A stretch of 64,000 nt of DNA from Hyphomicrobiales bacterium (GCA_004144595.1 SEEM01000004.1:58509-122508); one strand, 5' to 3'; counted from the stretch's first letter, positions 25,055-34,069 are shown. The notes: generated from the sequence alone by a model not told the origin. A program made the numbers and translations.

Positions 25055-26752
25055 TCACCCCGGAGAGTTGGCGAAGACGGCGATCTCCAGCCTGCGCCCG
25101 CCATTCAGGTTGAAGCCAGTGATCGTGGTCACGAGCCGCGGCTTCACGCTCTGGCTCGCCAGCGCGCCCTTGAATTCATCGGCGAAGCGGCGTTCGACGA
25201 AGGCGACACGACAGCCGGGCTGGTTCAGGAAGGCTGCCGCGTCAGCGCCGCTTGCGGCCATCGCGAGCTTCGTGCCGGTCAGGAAGACGAGGCTCGGCTC
25301 GCGATAGCCCAGCGTCAGCACGGCCGGGTCGGCACAGCCGGCAGCCTTGACCGTCTCCGCCAGGCGCGGCGACAGCTTCAGCGAGCGCAGGCTCTCGATG
25401 GCGAAAGGGTAGACGGCGATGGTCAGCAACAGGCTCGCCAGCACGCTGCGCCAGAGCGCGCCCTCGAAATCGAGCCGCCGGAAGGCCGCCACGACGCCGA
25501 CGCCTGTGAGCAGGACCAGTGCGAAGAACGGCAGCGCCAGCCATGGCACGGCCCGGTCCAGCGTCCAGTTGCCGAACAGGATCGTGCCCATCAGCGCCAG
25601 CGGCACGATCACGACGAGGCAGGCGGTGAGCACCGCGCCGCGACGGTAGCGATCGATGCCGCCGTTGAGTACCGCGAGCAGCAGCAGCGCCGTGACAGCC
25701 GGGTAGAGCGGCAGCACGTAATGCGGCAGTTTGGTCGGCACAGCCTCGAAGACCAGCCAGGAGGGCACGATCCAGGCGATCAGGAACAGGATCTGCGGTT
25801 CCTTGCGCCGAACCCAGGCGAAAGGCACGGCCATCGCAGCGAAGGCTGCCGCCGGCCAATAAGTCGCGAAGAAGACGATGAGATAGAGCCCGGGCGGGCC
25901 CCAGTGCTTTTCCTGTCCTTCGGCGACCTTGCCGAGCATGTCCTGCCCGACGCTCTCGCTGAAGAAAGCCCCGCCGGTCTTGATCATGATCGCGGCGAAC
26001 CAGGGCAGCGCGACGACGAGACAGAGCAACAGCCCCGCGCCGAAGCGCAGCGGCTTCAGCCAGCGGAACGAGCGCTGGCTCGCGCTCAGCACGAGAATCG
26101 CGAGGCCCCAGACCATCGGCACGATCGGCCCCTTGATCAACAGGCCAAGCGCGGTCGCACCCCAGAACACCAGCCAGTTGCGCCGGTCCGGCACGAAGGC
26201 GAGCGAGCGCGTCCAGTCCAGCCAGGTCCGCGCCAGCGCCCCCATCGTCGCGACGGCACAGGCCGCCAGTAGCGCATCCGTCTTGGCGATTCGCGCCTCG
26301 ACGCCGAGCAAGACGGCAGCCGCCATCAACGCGCCGCCGAGCAGGGCCAGCGGCGGCGACAGGAAGGCGAGCAGCGCCCAATAGGTCAGCAGCACGGTCG
26401 CGGTCGCACCGACGAGCGAGGGAATGCGGTAGAGCCAGATCTGTGTTCGCGCCTGCGGAACGCCGAGCGCCTCGCCGGCCTTCACCGCCGCGCTCTGCAG
26501 CCAGTAGATGCCGACCGGCTTCTTGTGCCGGGCTTCGTCCTGGAAGCGGATATCGACGAAGTCGCCGGTCTCCAGCATCTGCTTGCTCGCCTGGGCGAAG
26601 CGCGGCTCGTCTCGGTCGAGCGGCTGGAGCGTGCTGAACCCGGGCAGGAAAGCGGCGAACGACAGGAGCAGGAGGAAGATGCAGGCCCGCAGATGGCTGG
26701 CCGAGGCCGCATCCCTGAGGCGGTCGATCGCTGGCGTGAGCGAAAACATCAT
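25055..26752 (-). CDS. GT39 (ArnT-like) phospholipid-carrier-dependent glycosyltransferase
   Basis: A 565-residue integral membrane protein with about a dozen hydrophobic segments and a periplasmic C-terminal tail. The first periplasmic loop carries the catalytic DRDEPRFAQASKQML motif (around residue 48) and DEARHKKPVGIYWLQ (around 70-85). Both are hallmarks of ArnT-type enzymes that move a sugar from undecaprenyl phosphate onto lipid A or another lipid. It heads a minus-strand unit with the GT2 and LpxB-N-like genes. The transferred sugar cannot be told from sequence. In Hyphomicrobiales, galacturonic acid and aminoarabinose are both known for relatives. Confidence 0.9.
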   Translation of the reverse strand: MMFSLTPAIDRLRDAASASHLRACIFLLLLSFAAFLPGFSTLQPLDRDEPRFAQASKQMLETGDFVDIRFQDEARHKKPVGIYWLQSAAVKAGEALGVPQARTQIWLYRIPSLVGATATVLLTYWALLAFLSPPLALLGGALMAAAVLLGVEARIAKTDALLAACAVATMGALARTWLDWTRSLAFVPDRRNWLVFWGATALGLLIKGPIVPMVWGLAILVLSASQRSFRWLKPLRFGAGLLLCLVVALPWFAAIMIKTGGAFFSESVGQDMLGKVAEGQEKHWGPPGLYLIVFFATYWPAAAFAAMAVPFAWVRRKEPQILFLIAWIVPSWLVFEAVPTKLPHYVLPLYPAVTALLLLAVLNGGIDRYRRGAVLTACLVVIVPLALMGTILFGNWTLDRAVPWLALPFFALVLLTGVGVVAAFRRLDFEGALWRSVLASLLLTIAVYPFAIESLRSLKLSPRLAETVKAAGCADPAVLTLGYREPSLVFLTGTKLAMAASGADAAAFLNQPGCRVAFVERRFADEFKGALASQSVKPRLVTTITGFNLNGGRRLEIAVFANSPG

Positions 26753-26890
26753 TCATCCCCGCGGCTGCCGGCCGCATCTGTCCGGAATGCCGGCTGCCGC
26801 CCGATGGCGGGCCATTCAGGCACGATCAAGGCGGTGCCGCGCGGGGTTTACGCTGCCGGGCGGAGGTCGGCAAGCGCCGAGGACATGCCG

Positions 26891-27148
26891 TCAGTCGGTG
26901 ACGGTCTCGTTGTCGACGCGGATCGCCTGGAGCATGCGCGGCGACAGCGTCATGGCGTGGCCTGATACCGACGCAACGGGATCTGCCGGGGCCGCAAGGC
27001 TCACGGGCATGTCGCAGGCCGCTTTGGACCCGAGGCCGTAGGGGGAACCCAGCAGCGGCAGACTGACCGTCTTGACGAAGCCGGGCTCCGCAAGGGCCGG
27101 GGACGAAAGAGCCGCCGCGAAAGCAGTAATGGCGACAAACCGCAGCAT
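26891..27148 (-). CDS. Small secreted protein of unknown function
   Basis: An 85-residue product with a clean signal peptide (LRFVAITAFAAALSSPALA) and a mature part of about 65 residues containing one Cys. I do not recognise the family. I chose the ATG at 27148 because it begins the signal sequence; the frame extends to 27163. The gene sits between the GT39 gene and two small membrane ORFs, and shows no operon partner. Confidence 0.6.
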   Translation of the reverse strand: MLRFVAITAFAAALSSPALAEPGFVKTVSLPLLGSPYGLGSKAACDMPVSLAAPADPVASVSGHAMTLSPRMLQAIRVDNETVTD

Positions 27149-27250
27149 GGGTGCTCTCCACATCGACCTCCTCCTACAACGAGGCAGGAGGTGGCCTGTT
27201 CCGTCGTGAGAGAGCCAGGCTATGCTGGCCGGAAACGGGGACGGCTCGGC

Positions 27251-27397
27251 ATGGCGCGCCTGCTGACGAAAGCATTGCTGGCGGGCCTCGCCGGCCTCTT
27301 CGTCGGCCCGCTCGCCGGCTTGGTTCTGGTCTTCGGGCTGATGATGTTCGACCGAAATGCGGCCCCGGCGATTCCGGCGGCTGCGCCATGGGCCTGA
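27251..27397 (+). CDS. Small membrane protein of 48 residues
   Basis: A short frame starting MARLLTKALLAG. A single hydrophobic segment with glycines (about residues 8-32) is followed by a Pro/Ala-rich end. Its stop overlaps the start of the next small frame by ten bases, so the two may be co-translated. Unknown function; possibly not a gene. Confidence 0.4.
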   Translation: MARLLTKALLAGLAGLFVGPLAGLVLVFGLMMFDRNAAPAIPAAAPWA

Positions 27398-27537
27398 TGA
27401 CGGTCCCGGTCGTACTCGCCCTGCCGAGCTTCGCAGTGTTCGCGTTTGCCAGCATGATCGGAAATCTGTGGAGGCTGCGCCCGCGCGATCCCGCCGCGAC
27501 GATCGGCAAATTACGGAACTGGGGTCGGGAAGACTGA
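27388..27537 (+). CDS. Small membrane protein of 49 residues
   Basis: It starts MGLMTVPVVLALPSF, with one hydrophobic segment (about residues 5-26) and a basic C-terminal tail. It overlaps the preceding small frame by ten bases and ends five bases before the stop of the convergent phosphatase-like gene. I do not recognise it. The hydrophobic-then-basic pattern fits a small inner-membrane protein. Confidence 0.4.
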   Translation: MGLMTVPVVLALPSFAVFAFASMIGNLWRLRPRDPAATIGKLRNWGRED

Positions 27538-27541
27538 GCCC

Positions 27542-28552
27542 TCAGCGATCGAACGCGATTCCGAGATAGGTCCGGTCGTCGGTCCAACTATCGGGGCCCG
27601 AGCCCTTGACGCTGGCATAGGGGCCGATCTTGTCGGGGTCGATCCGCTCGACCTCAGCGAAGCTGGCTTCCCATGCCGCGACCCCGAAGGCGTCCGGCTC
27701 GGCGAAATAGCCGTCGCTGAACAATTCGAGCCGCGCGACCTCGGCGGCGGGATAATCCGCCGTGAAGACATGCCGGTCGGCGACCGCGAAGCCGTCGAGC
27801 ACGCCGTAGCCGAGATCGCTCGTGGGGTGATTTGAGAACGCGCGCTGGCCGCTGATGCCGCTATCGACGATCCGCTCGATCTCCACCGGCGCGATCGTCG
27901 GCATCTCCTCGTCGCAAAGCCGCAGCACATGCGCCCTGATCGTGGCGCAGGCCTCCGCGCCCAGCCCGGCCGGCGGCTCGCGCAGGCCGTTCCAGACGGC
28001 ATCGTCCGAGATCGAGCGCTGAGGCAGCGGATCGGCGCGCACCCTGCCGAGATGGGCCCAGCATTCGCGCCGGATCAGCGCGGTCACGCGGTCGAGCGGC
28101 TTCTCCTCGACATGACGGATCGTTCCCAGTGCTTTCCCGCCGAGCCGGATGCCGGAATCGCCGATCGAGACCAGTTGCAGCGCCGGCCCGTCATGATACC
28201 CCAGCGCCAGCGTGCAGCCGATCCGGGCGGCGGGATCTGCCGAGGCCTTGTCCAACAGGCCATGCGCCGCATAGCCCCCGCGTAGAGCATCGCCCAGCGC
28301 CTGCACCAGCCTGCGTATGCGATCCGGCCCGCCGCGAACGCCCAGGTCCTCGTCGAGCAGGAAGCGGGTGACCTCCGTCGCCACGAGGCCGGAGGCGTAG
28401 CGCCCGGCCCGCATGGCCCCGAAGCGGCGCCCGCTGCGGTCGGTCACGCCGTCGATCACGGCATAGCCGCGGCCAGGCAGGATGACGACGCTGTCCTCGT
28501 TCTCCTCGGGGCTCGCGAAGCGCTTGCCGAGGCTGAAGCATTCGATCTGCAT
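27542..28552 (-). CDS. PP2C-like serine/threonine phosphatase domain protein
   Basis: The 336-residue protein shows the spaced acidic motifs of the PP2C fold. NEDS comes near residue 18 and VIDGVTDRSG near 33. QLVSIGDSGIRLGG follows near 126, LELFSDGYF near 275 and DDRTYLGIAF at the C-terminus. The metal-binding Asp residues are therefore present. It is a single soluble domain without a sensor or membrane region. It is transcribed in the same direction as the iron-type binding protein gene upstream (29 bases away), but a functional link is not evident. The substrate is unknown. Confidence 0.75.
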   Translation of the reverse strand: MQIECFSLGKRFASPEENEDSVVILPGRGYAVIDGVTDRSGRRFGAMRAGRYASGLVATEVTRFLLDEDLGVRGGPDRIRRLVQALGDALRGGYAAHGLLDKASADPAARIGCTLALGYHDGPALQLVSIGDSGIRLGGKALGTIRHVEEKPLDRVTALIRRECWAHLGRVRADPLPQRSISDDAVWNGLREPPAGLGAEACATIRAHVLRLCDEEMPTIAPVEIERIVDSGISGQRAFSNHPTSDLGYGVLDGFAVADRHVFTADYPAAEVARLELFSDGYFAEPDAFGVAAWEASFAEVERIDPDKIGPYASVKGSGPDSWTDDRTYLGIAFDR

Positions 28553-28581
28553 GCTCGTCGTCGTATCCGGCCGTCAGCCCG

Positions 28582-29568
28582 TCAGTTGCCGGTCACCTGG
28601 CGCCACTTCTCGATCATCGCCTTCGTGCCGCCGAGTTCCTCGACCGACTTGAGCTTGACCAGCGTCAGTTCGGAGAGCGGCTTCACGTCGCCCGGCGCGG
28701 CGACATCCTTGCGCACCGAGCGCCGCCCGGCTTCCTTGACCAGCGCCTCCTGCGTCTTCTTCGACAGAGCCCAGTCGATGAAGCGCTTCGCCGGCTCCGG
28801 ATTGGGCGCACCCTTCAGCATTGCGACGCCGTCGGGCGAGGTCGTGGTGCCGTCCTCGACATAGGCGATCTTCACCGGGGCGCCGCCGGCAACATATTCG
28901 AGCGCATTGTCCTCGAGCGTCAGGCCGAGTGGCGCCTCGCCATCGGCAACGAAACGCGGCACCGCGCCAGAGCTATCCGAAAATACGAAGTTCTTGGCGA
29001 GCTTGCCGTAGACGTCCCAGCCCTTGTCGCCGCCGGCGGTCAGCACCGTCGTCATCTGCTGGAAGGCCGAACCGGAATTGTCGACGCGGGCCGAGGCGAC
29101 CTTGCCCTTCCATTTCGGATCTGACAGCTCGGCCCAGTTCTTCGGGATATCGGCATCCTTGACCATGCGCTTGTTGACCATCAGCACGTAGATCACGGTC
29201 GTGTAGGGGGTCCAGGCGGGGCTGCTGACGAAGCGCTCGTCGATCGCGGCCTGATCCTTGGGTGCGTAGGGGACGAGCAGGTCGGCATTCTCGCCCAGAA
29301 GCGAGCCGGTGACGCTCCAGATCACGTCGGCCTTGGGCGCCGCGGCCTCCGCGCGGGCACGGCGGAACACGTCGCCGGAACCGAGCTGCACAACCTCGGC
29401 CTTGATTCCGGTTTCGGCCTCGAAGAGCGGGATCATCTTCTGAACGATCGAGGATTTATGGGCAGTGTAAAGCACGACCTTGTTGTCGGCCGCGACCGCC
29501 GCTCCGGCGACGCCCAGCAGTCCTGCCGTCAGCAGGATACGCCCGATCCAGATTTTGCTCGACGTCAT
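28582..29568 (-). CDS. Periplasmic substrate-binding protein of an iron(III)-type ABC importer
   Basis: The 328-residue protein has a signal peptide (ILLTAGLLGVAGAAVA) and a type II binding fold. It includes KVVLYTAHKSSIVQKMIPLFEAETG, TPYTTVIYVLMVNKRMV and a C-terminal helical half. It resembles AfuA/FbpA-like proteins that deliver ferric iron, although related proteins bind 2-aminoethylphosphonate or other anions. It is divergent from an ATPase and a fused permease gene that complete the system. I used the ATG at 29568 because the signal peptide starts there; the longer open frame is spurious. Confidence 0.85.
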   Translation of the reverse strand: MTSSKIWIGRILLTAGLLGVAGAAVAADNKVVLYTAHKSSIVQKMIPLFEAETGIKAEVVQLGSGDVFRRARAEAAAPKADVIWSVTGSLLGENADLLVPYAPKDQAAIDERFVSSPAWTPYTTVIYVLMVNKRMVKDADIPKNWAELSDPKWKGKVASARVDNSGSAFQQMTTVLTAGGDKGWDVYGKLAKNFVFSDSSGAVPRFVADGEAPLGLTLEDNALEYVAGGAPVKIAYVEDGTTTSPDGVAMLKGAPNPEPAKRFIDWALSKKTQEALVKEAGRRSVRKDVAAPGDVKPLSELTLVKLKSVEELGGTKAMIEKWRQVTGN

Positions 29569-29679
29569 GATGATCCCGGTCCTCTCCCAAGCAGTCGATC
29601 TATGCCGACGATGATCAGGCATCTTGCCGTCCAATCGCGGCCATGCGCAACTAGGAGAGAGCGGAGATTCTTTGCCGGC

Positions 29680-30723
29680 ATGGCTTATTTGACTGTCGAG
29701 GGCGCGATCAAGCGCTACGGGGCCACCACGGCGCTGAATGGCGTCTCCTTCTCCGTCGCCAAGGGCGAGTTCTTCACGCTGCTCGGCCCGTCGGGCTGCG
29801 GCAAGACGACCTTGCTGCGGTCGATCGCCGGCTTCTCGCAACTATCCGAAGGCAGGGTCGGGCTAGATGGCACCGATCTCTTGGCTGTCCCGCCGCACAG
29901 GCGCGATATCGGCATGGTCTTCCAGGATTATGCGATCTTTCCGCATCTGACGGTGGCCGAGAACGTTGCGTTCGGCCTCAAGGCACGCAAGGTCGCCGCT
30001 TCCGATATCCGCGACCGGGTCGCCGAAGCACTCGCCACCGTCCGGCTGTCCGCACTCGCCGAGCGCTTGCCCGCGGCGCTCTCGGGCGGACAGCAGCAGC
30101 GCATCGGCATCGCCCGGGCAATGGTCGTGAAGCCGCGCCTGCTCCTCATGGACGAGCCGCTTTCCAATCTCGACGCCAAGCTTCGGCTCGATCTGCGCGA
30201 CGAGATCCGCGACATCCAGCGGACGATCGGCATCGCCGCGATCTACGTCACCCATGATCAGGAGGAGGCGCTCGCCATTTCGGACCGGATCTGCGTGATG
30301 GATGGCGGCTGCGTCGAGCAAATCGGCACGCCGCAGCAGATCTATGGCGAGCCGGCGACGCGCTTTGTCGCCTCCTTCGTCGGGACCATGAACCTGCTCT
30401 CGCCCTTGACCTTTGGTCTGCCGGATGTGCCGGGCGTCGCGCAATGGGCCCTGCGGCCGGAGCGCCTGCGCCTCGCCGAGGCGGGAGCGGCAGACCATGG
30501 AGCTTCCAGCTTCACGGGTCTGGTCGAGCATTTCACCTATCTCGGCCGCGAGGCCCATCTCACCGTCCAGTCGCAGGGCCATCGGCTCGTCGCGCAGATC
30601 CCCGCTCCTCCCACCGACCTCGCCATCGAGGCTGGCCGCGAAATCCGGCTCGGCTTCGACCGGGCCGATCTGCACGCCTTCGATGCGGCGGGGCGGCGCG
30701 TCCCCGCGGAGCTTCCGGTATGA
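29680..30723 (+). CDS. ABC importer ATP-binding protein, FbpC/PotA type
   Basis: The 347-residue protein has Walker A GPSGCGKTTLL near residue 37, Q-loop MVFQDYAIFPHL, signature LSGGQQQRIGIARA, Walker B LLLMDEPLSNLD and a TOBE-like C-terminal domain with WALRPERLRLAEAG. It drives import with the permease that follows; the two genes overlap by four bases (GTATGA). The divergent binding-protein gene lies 111 bp away and probably shares the control region. I chose the ATG at 29680, since the domain starts right after it. Confidence 0.9.
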   Translation: MAYLTVEGAIKRYGATTALNGVSFSVAKGEFFTLLGPSGCGKTTLLRSIAGFSQLSEGRVGLDGTDLLAVPPHRRDIGMVFQDYAIFPHLTVAENVAFGLKARKVAASDIRDRVAEALATVRLSALAERLPAALSGGQQQRIGIARAMVVKPRLLLMDEPLSNLDAKLRLDLRDEIRDIQRTIGIAAIYVTHDQEEALAISDRICVMDGGCVEQIGTPQQIYGEPATRFVASFVGTMNLLSPLTFGLPDVPGVAQWALRPERLRLAEAGAADHGASSFTGLVEHFTYLGREAHLTVQSQGHRLVAQIPAPPTDLAIEAGREIRLGFDRADLHAFDAAGRRVPAELPV

Positions 30724-32393
30724 GCGCGGTCGTCGCCCCGTCTGGACGCAGCGGCTGGCGTCCGGATTTCTGGACGCTCGTCGCGGTCGCGGCCTGGACG
30801 ATCCTGACCGTGCTGCTGCTCATCCCGCTCGGCCTGATCCTGGTCTCCAGCTTTCGCGACGAGAGCGGCCAGCTCACGCTCGCCAACTGGCAGAGGCTGT
30901 TCACCAGCGCGCGTTATTTCAATGCCCTCGTCAACACGCTGATCGTCGGCTTCGGCGGCCTCGCGGGTGCGCTCCTTCTCGGCTCGGTCATGGCCTTCTG
31001 CATGGCCCGGCTCCGGATCGCGGGGGGCCGCTTCGTCTCGATGATGGCGATCCTGGCGCTGGTCTCGCCGCCCTTCATCGGCGCCTATTCCTGGATCGTG
31101 CTGTTCGGCTCGGGCGGCATCGTCAGGCAGACCCTCATGGACTGGGGCATCTTCATGCCGCCGATCTATGGCGTCTGGGGCATCCTCATCGTCTTCGCCT
31201 TCAAGTTCTATCCTTACGTCTACCTGCTGACCTCGGGCGCGCTCGCCAACATCAACCGCTCGCTGGAAGAGGCGGCGGAGAATCTCGGGCTGACGCCGTT
31301 CCAGCGCGTCATGAAGATCTCCTTCCCGCTGGTTCTGCCGGCGCTCTCGGCTGGCGGCTTGCTCGCGCTGATCCACGCCATCGCCGATTTCGGCACGCCG
31401 CGCCTGCTCGGACGCGGCTACAACGTGCTGGCAACGGAGGCCTACACTGCCTATTCGGCCGAGATCGGCTCCAATCTCGGCATGGCGACGACGCTCAGCC
31501 TCGTCCTGATCCTGATGTCGATGATCTTCGTCTTCATCCAGCGCTACATGTCCAGGCGAAACGTCTACCACAGCAACCTGATCAACCGGCCGGAGAAGAT
31601 CCAGCTGCGTGGCTTCGCCAATGTCGCGGCCCATGCGGCGGTCTATTTCATCGCGCTGGGCGGCGCGATGCCGGCGATCATCGCGGCGATCTACTCTGTC
31701 AGGAAGACCAATGGGCCGGTGTTCCAGCCAGGTTTCGGCCTCGAAAGTTACACGCGCATCATTGCCACGCTCGGCGACGTCGTGCGCAACTCGCTCGTCT
31801 TCTCCGGCGCATCCGTCCTTCTCATCGTCGTCATCGGCACGCTGATCGGCTGCCTGGTCGCAAGGCGCAACACCGCCCAGAGCTCGCTGCTGGATGCCAC
31901 CCTGATGGTGCCCTATGTCATGCCGGGCATCGTCGTCGGCGTCGCCTTCATCGCGGCCTTCAACACGCCGCCGCTGGTGATGACCGGCACGGCCGCGATC
32001 ATCATCCTCTCCGTCTTCATCCGTCGCCTGCCCTATGCCGTGCGCTCCTCGGCGGCGGCGCTGCGGCAGGTCGGGCCGAGCATGGAGGAGGCCGCGATCT
32101 CGCTGGGCTACAGCCCGCTCCAGGCCTTCCTCAAAGTCACGATCCCGCTGATCCTGCCGGGCATCGTCGCCGGCGCGATGCTGTCCTTCGTGACGGCGGT
32201 CAACGAACTCTCCTCGTCGCTCGTCCTCTATGTCGGCGGCACGATCACGATGCCGGTCAAGATCTACATCGCGATCAATGACGGTGACTACGGCACGGCG
32301 GCCTCGCTCTCGACGATCCTGCTCGTGCTCAGCGGCACCGCGATCTACCTGGCCTTCCGCCTGCTGGGCCGCGACGAGCGCGCCTTGCTGTAG
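30720..32393 (+). CDS. Fused two-domain ABC importer permease, FbpB type
   Basis: A 557-residue protein with about twelve hydrophobic segments arranged as two halves. Each half carries the EAA loop that docks the ATPase: EEAAENLGLTPFQRVMKISFPL near residue 182 and EEAAISLGYSPLQAFLKVTIPL near 460. This doubled layout is typical of iron(III) and some phosphonate permeases. Translation is coupled to the ATPase gene by a four-base overlap. The frame is open further upstream, but that part is shadow of the ATPase gene. Confidence 0.9.
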   Translation: MSAVVAPSGRSGWRPDFWTLVAVAAWTILTVLLLIPLGLILVSSFRDESGQLTLANWQRLFTSARYFNALVNTLIVGFGGLAGALLLGSVMAFCMARLRIAGGRFVSMMAILALVSPPFIGAYSWIVLFGSGGIVRQTLMDWGIFMPPIYGVWGILIVFAFKFYPYVYLLTSGALANINRSLEEAAENLGLTPFQRVMKISFPLVLPALSAGGLLALIHAIADFGTPRLLGRGYNVLATEAYTAYSAEIGSNLGMATTLSLVLILMSMIFVFIQRYMSRRNVYHSNLINRPEKIQLRGFANVAAHAAVYFIALGGAMPAIIAAIYSVRKTNGPVFQPGFGLESYTRIIATLGDVVRNSLVFSGASVLLIVVIGTLIGCLVARRNTAQSSLLDATLMVPYVMPGIVVGVAFIAAFNTPPLVMTGTAAIIILSVFIRRLPYAVRSSAAALRQVGPSMEEAAISLGYSPLQAFLKVTIPLILPGIVAGAMLSFVTAVNELSSSLVLYVGGTITMPVKIYIAINDGDYGTAASLSTILLVLSGTAIYLAFRLLGRDERALL

Positions 32394-32581
32394 GCAAGCC
32401 ATGACGCAACGTTTTGCGCTGTCCTTTGAATCACCAGACGGCAGGAACTCGCTACTCCGGGCAGAAGGCTCCGCCGGTGCGTTACGAACGCCTGTCCTGG
32501 TCCAGTTTCCGGTCCTGGTCTGCCGGCTTCGGAAAAGCCGCCGCGGCGGATGCTGAACCTGCTTCAGTGCAGCAGGGAAAA

Positions 32582-32658
32582 TGGCGAGCCCGGCTGGATT
32601 CGAACCAGCGACCAGCAGCTTAGAAGGCTGCTGCTCTATCCATCTGAGCTACGGGCCC
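32582..32658 (-). tRNA. tRNA-Arg (anticodon TCT)
   Basis: On the minus strand the 77 bases fold as a complete tRNA. The seven-pair acceptor begins GGGCCCG. The anticodon loop CTTCTAA gives TCT, the T-loop is GGTTCGAATCC, and CCA is encoded. It reads AGA codons, which are rare in such GC-rich genomes. Confidence 0.95.
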
Positions 32659-32690
32659 GAAAGCGAGGGAGGTGCCCTCGCCTGTCGGTC

Positions 32691-32996
32691 TCAATGCGTC
32701 CACTGGCCGACGCGGGTGAACTTGAAATTGTCGGAATAGGACAGCGTGCGGCGCTTCGCCTCGTTGGGCTGCTCGACGCGGTAGGCGATTCCGTTGCGCG
32801 TGGCATAGGCGACAGCTTCCGCCTCGCTGTCGAACCAGAGCTTGAGCTGGCTCTTCATGTCCGAGGACGAGGTCCAGCCCATCAGCGGCTCGATCTGGCG
32901 CGCAGCCTCCGGCTCGTATTCGAGCAGCCAGCGATCGGTCTTAGCCGTGCCGGACTGCATGGCCGTGCGGGCCGGGCGATAGATGCGTGCGGTCAT
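32691..32996 (-). CDS. Respiratory complex I subunit of the NDUFS4 family
   Basis: The 101-residue protein matches the ETC complex I subunit family, the bacterial counterpart of mitochondrial NDUFS4. Recognisable parts are ARIYRPARTAMQSG, WLLEYEP, MGWTSSSDMKSQLKLWFDSEAEAVAYA and YSDNFKFTRVGQWTH at the C-terminus. It is an accessory subunit of the alphaproteobacterial enzyme, which fits the taxonomic assignment. The nuo genes are not nearby. The gene sits alone between tRNA-Arg and tRNA-Pro on the same strand. Confidence 0.92.
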   Translation of the reverse strand: MTARIYRPARTAMQSGTAKTDRWLLEYEPEAARQIEPLMGWTSSSDMKSQLKLWFDSEAEAVAYATRNGIAYRVEQPNEAKRRTLSYSDNFKFTRVGQWTH

Positions 32997-33065
32997 GAAA
33001 GCGCTCTGCCGTCACCAAACCTGTGCAGCCCGCGACGCGGACCGCTTCATACGCGTGAGGAATGA

Positions 33066-33142
33066 TGGTCGGGGCACCAGGATTCGAACCTGGGACCCTC
33101 TGCTCCCAAAGCAGATGCGCTACCGGGCTGCGCTATACCCCG
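33066..33142 (-). tRNA. tRNA-Pro (anticodon TGG)
   Basis: On the minus strand 77 bases form a full tRNA with acceptor CGGGGTA paired to TGCCCCG and encoded ACCA. The anticodon loop TTTGGGA gives TGG, and the T-loop is GGTTCGAATCC. It reads CCN proline codons by wobble. Confidence 0.95.
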
Positions 33143-33322
33143 ACGAGCCATTCCAAACGTTGCGGTTCGCTATCATGCCACAGGCCGCGCCCGCAAGCGA
33201 AAGCCGATCTTGGCAGCGAGTCATACTCCGACCTTAGTCTCACCTATCGCTCCGGGCGAGCTGAGCGAGGCTTTTGATGACCGCGCGTTTGGAGATGTGC
33301 CGCTCAGCCGCGTTTCGCCCGC

Positions 33323-33805
33323 TCAGCGCTTGAACAGCGCGTGCTCGACCTTGTCGCCTGGCTTGATGCCGAGCTGCTTGCTGACGCCGCCATTGATTTC
33401 CAGCACCGATAAAATCGGCTCGCCCGACGGAATCGTCCGTGTCGAAAGCGGCTCGGTACGCTCGGCGATTCGCGCCACCGTGCCGTCGGCCCGGATGAAC
33501 AGCATGTCGAGGGAGATGTAGGTGTTCTGCATCCACATCGCCACCGGCTCACTTGCGCCAAAATCGAACAGCATGCCGCGATCAGCCGGCATGTAGTTGC
33601 GGAACATCAGCCCCTTCGCCCGCTGGTCCGGCGTGCGCATCACCTCGACCTGGAAGGCATGGCGCGTTCCGCCGCTCACGATCACAAGCGACTCGAGGCC
33701 CGCTGCCGCGCCTGCGGCCGGCTGGCCCTGCGCCTGCAGCCCGGCCGGCACCATTGCGACCAGCGCCAGCGCGAGGGCGGCGAGAGCGGTTCTGAGGGCG
33801 TACAT
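33323..33805 (-). CDS. Exported DUF192 protein
   Basis: The 160-residue protein has a signal peptide (TALAALALALVAMVPAGLQA) and a DUF192 domain. The domain includes RTPDQRAKGLMFRNYMPADRGMLFDFG, then MWMQNTYISLDMLFI and ILSVLEINGGVSKQLGIKPGD. DUF192 proteins are widespread small periplasmic beta-barrel proteins with no agreed function. The chosen ATG at 33805 begins the signal peptide; the frame is open to 33997 but those residues are not family-like. No operon partner is visible. Confidence 0.88.
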   Translation of the reverse strand: MYALRTALAALALALVAMVPAGLQAQGQPAAGAAAGLESLVIVSGGTRHAFQVEVMRTPDQRAKGLMFRNYMPADRGMLFDFGASEPVAMWMQNTYISLDMLFIRADGTVARIAERTEPLSTRTIPSGEPILSVLEINGGVSKQLGIKPGDKVEHALFKR

Positions 33806-34069
33806 CGCTTGGATCTCCGTGGCGGCCATCGCCTCTTGCGCTCTAGAGCCGACCGATGGCAAATCTTCGGCAGATGGCCGCCTTCGCCGCCTTTCGGTCA
33901 AGCCTTTCGTCATCATATGAATGCGGGATGCCACGCAGCGCTGCCCGACGGCTTTCTTTCGCCATCCGCTTGCGGCAGTTTCGCCGGACTGAGGCATTTT
34001 CGAGCGAAGTGGAGACCGGTTCGCTTGAAGAAAATGCGTGAACTAAGAATCCAGAACCAGGAGATACCC

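Noticed and set aside
30537..32402. A 621-codon minus-strand open frame
   Set aside because: It is antisense to the ABC permease; the translation is almost all charged residues.
32394..32581. A possible small gene or RNA between the permease and tRNA-Arg
   Set aside because: Short frames there have no ribosome site and no conserved features that I can see.
33210..33521. A 103-codon plus-strand frame near tRNA-Pro
   Set aside because: It overlaps the DUF192 gene in antisense and has no recognisable content.
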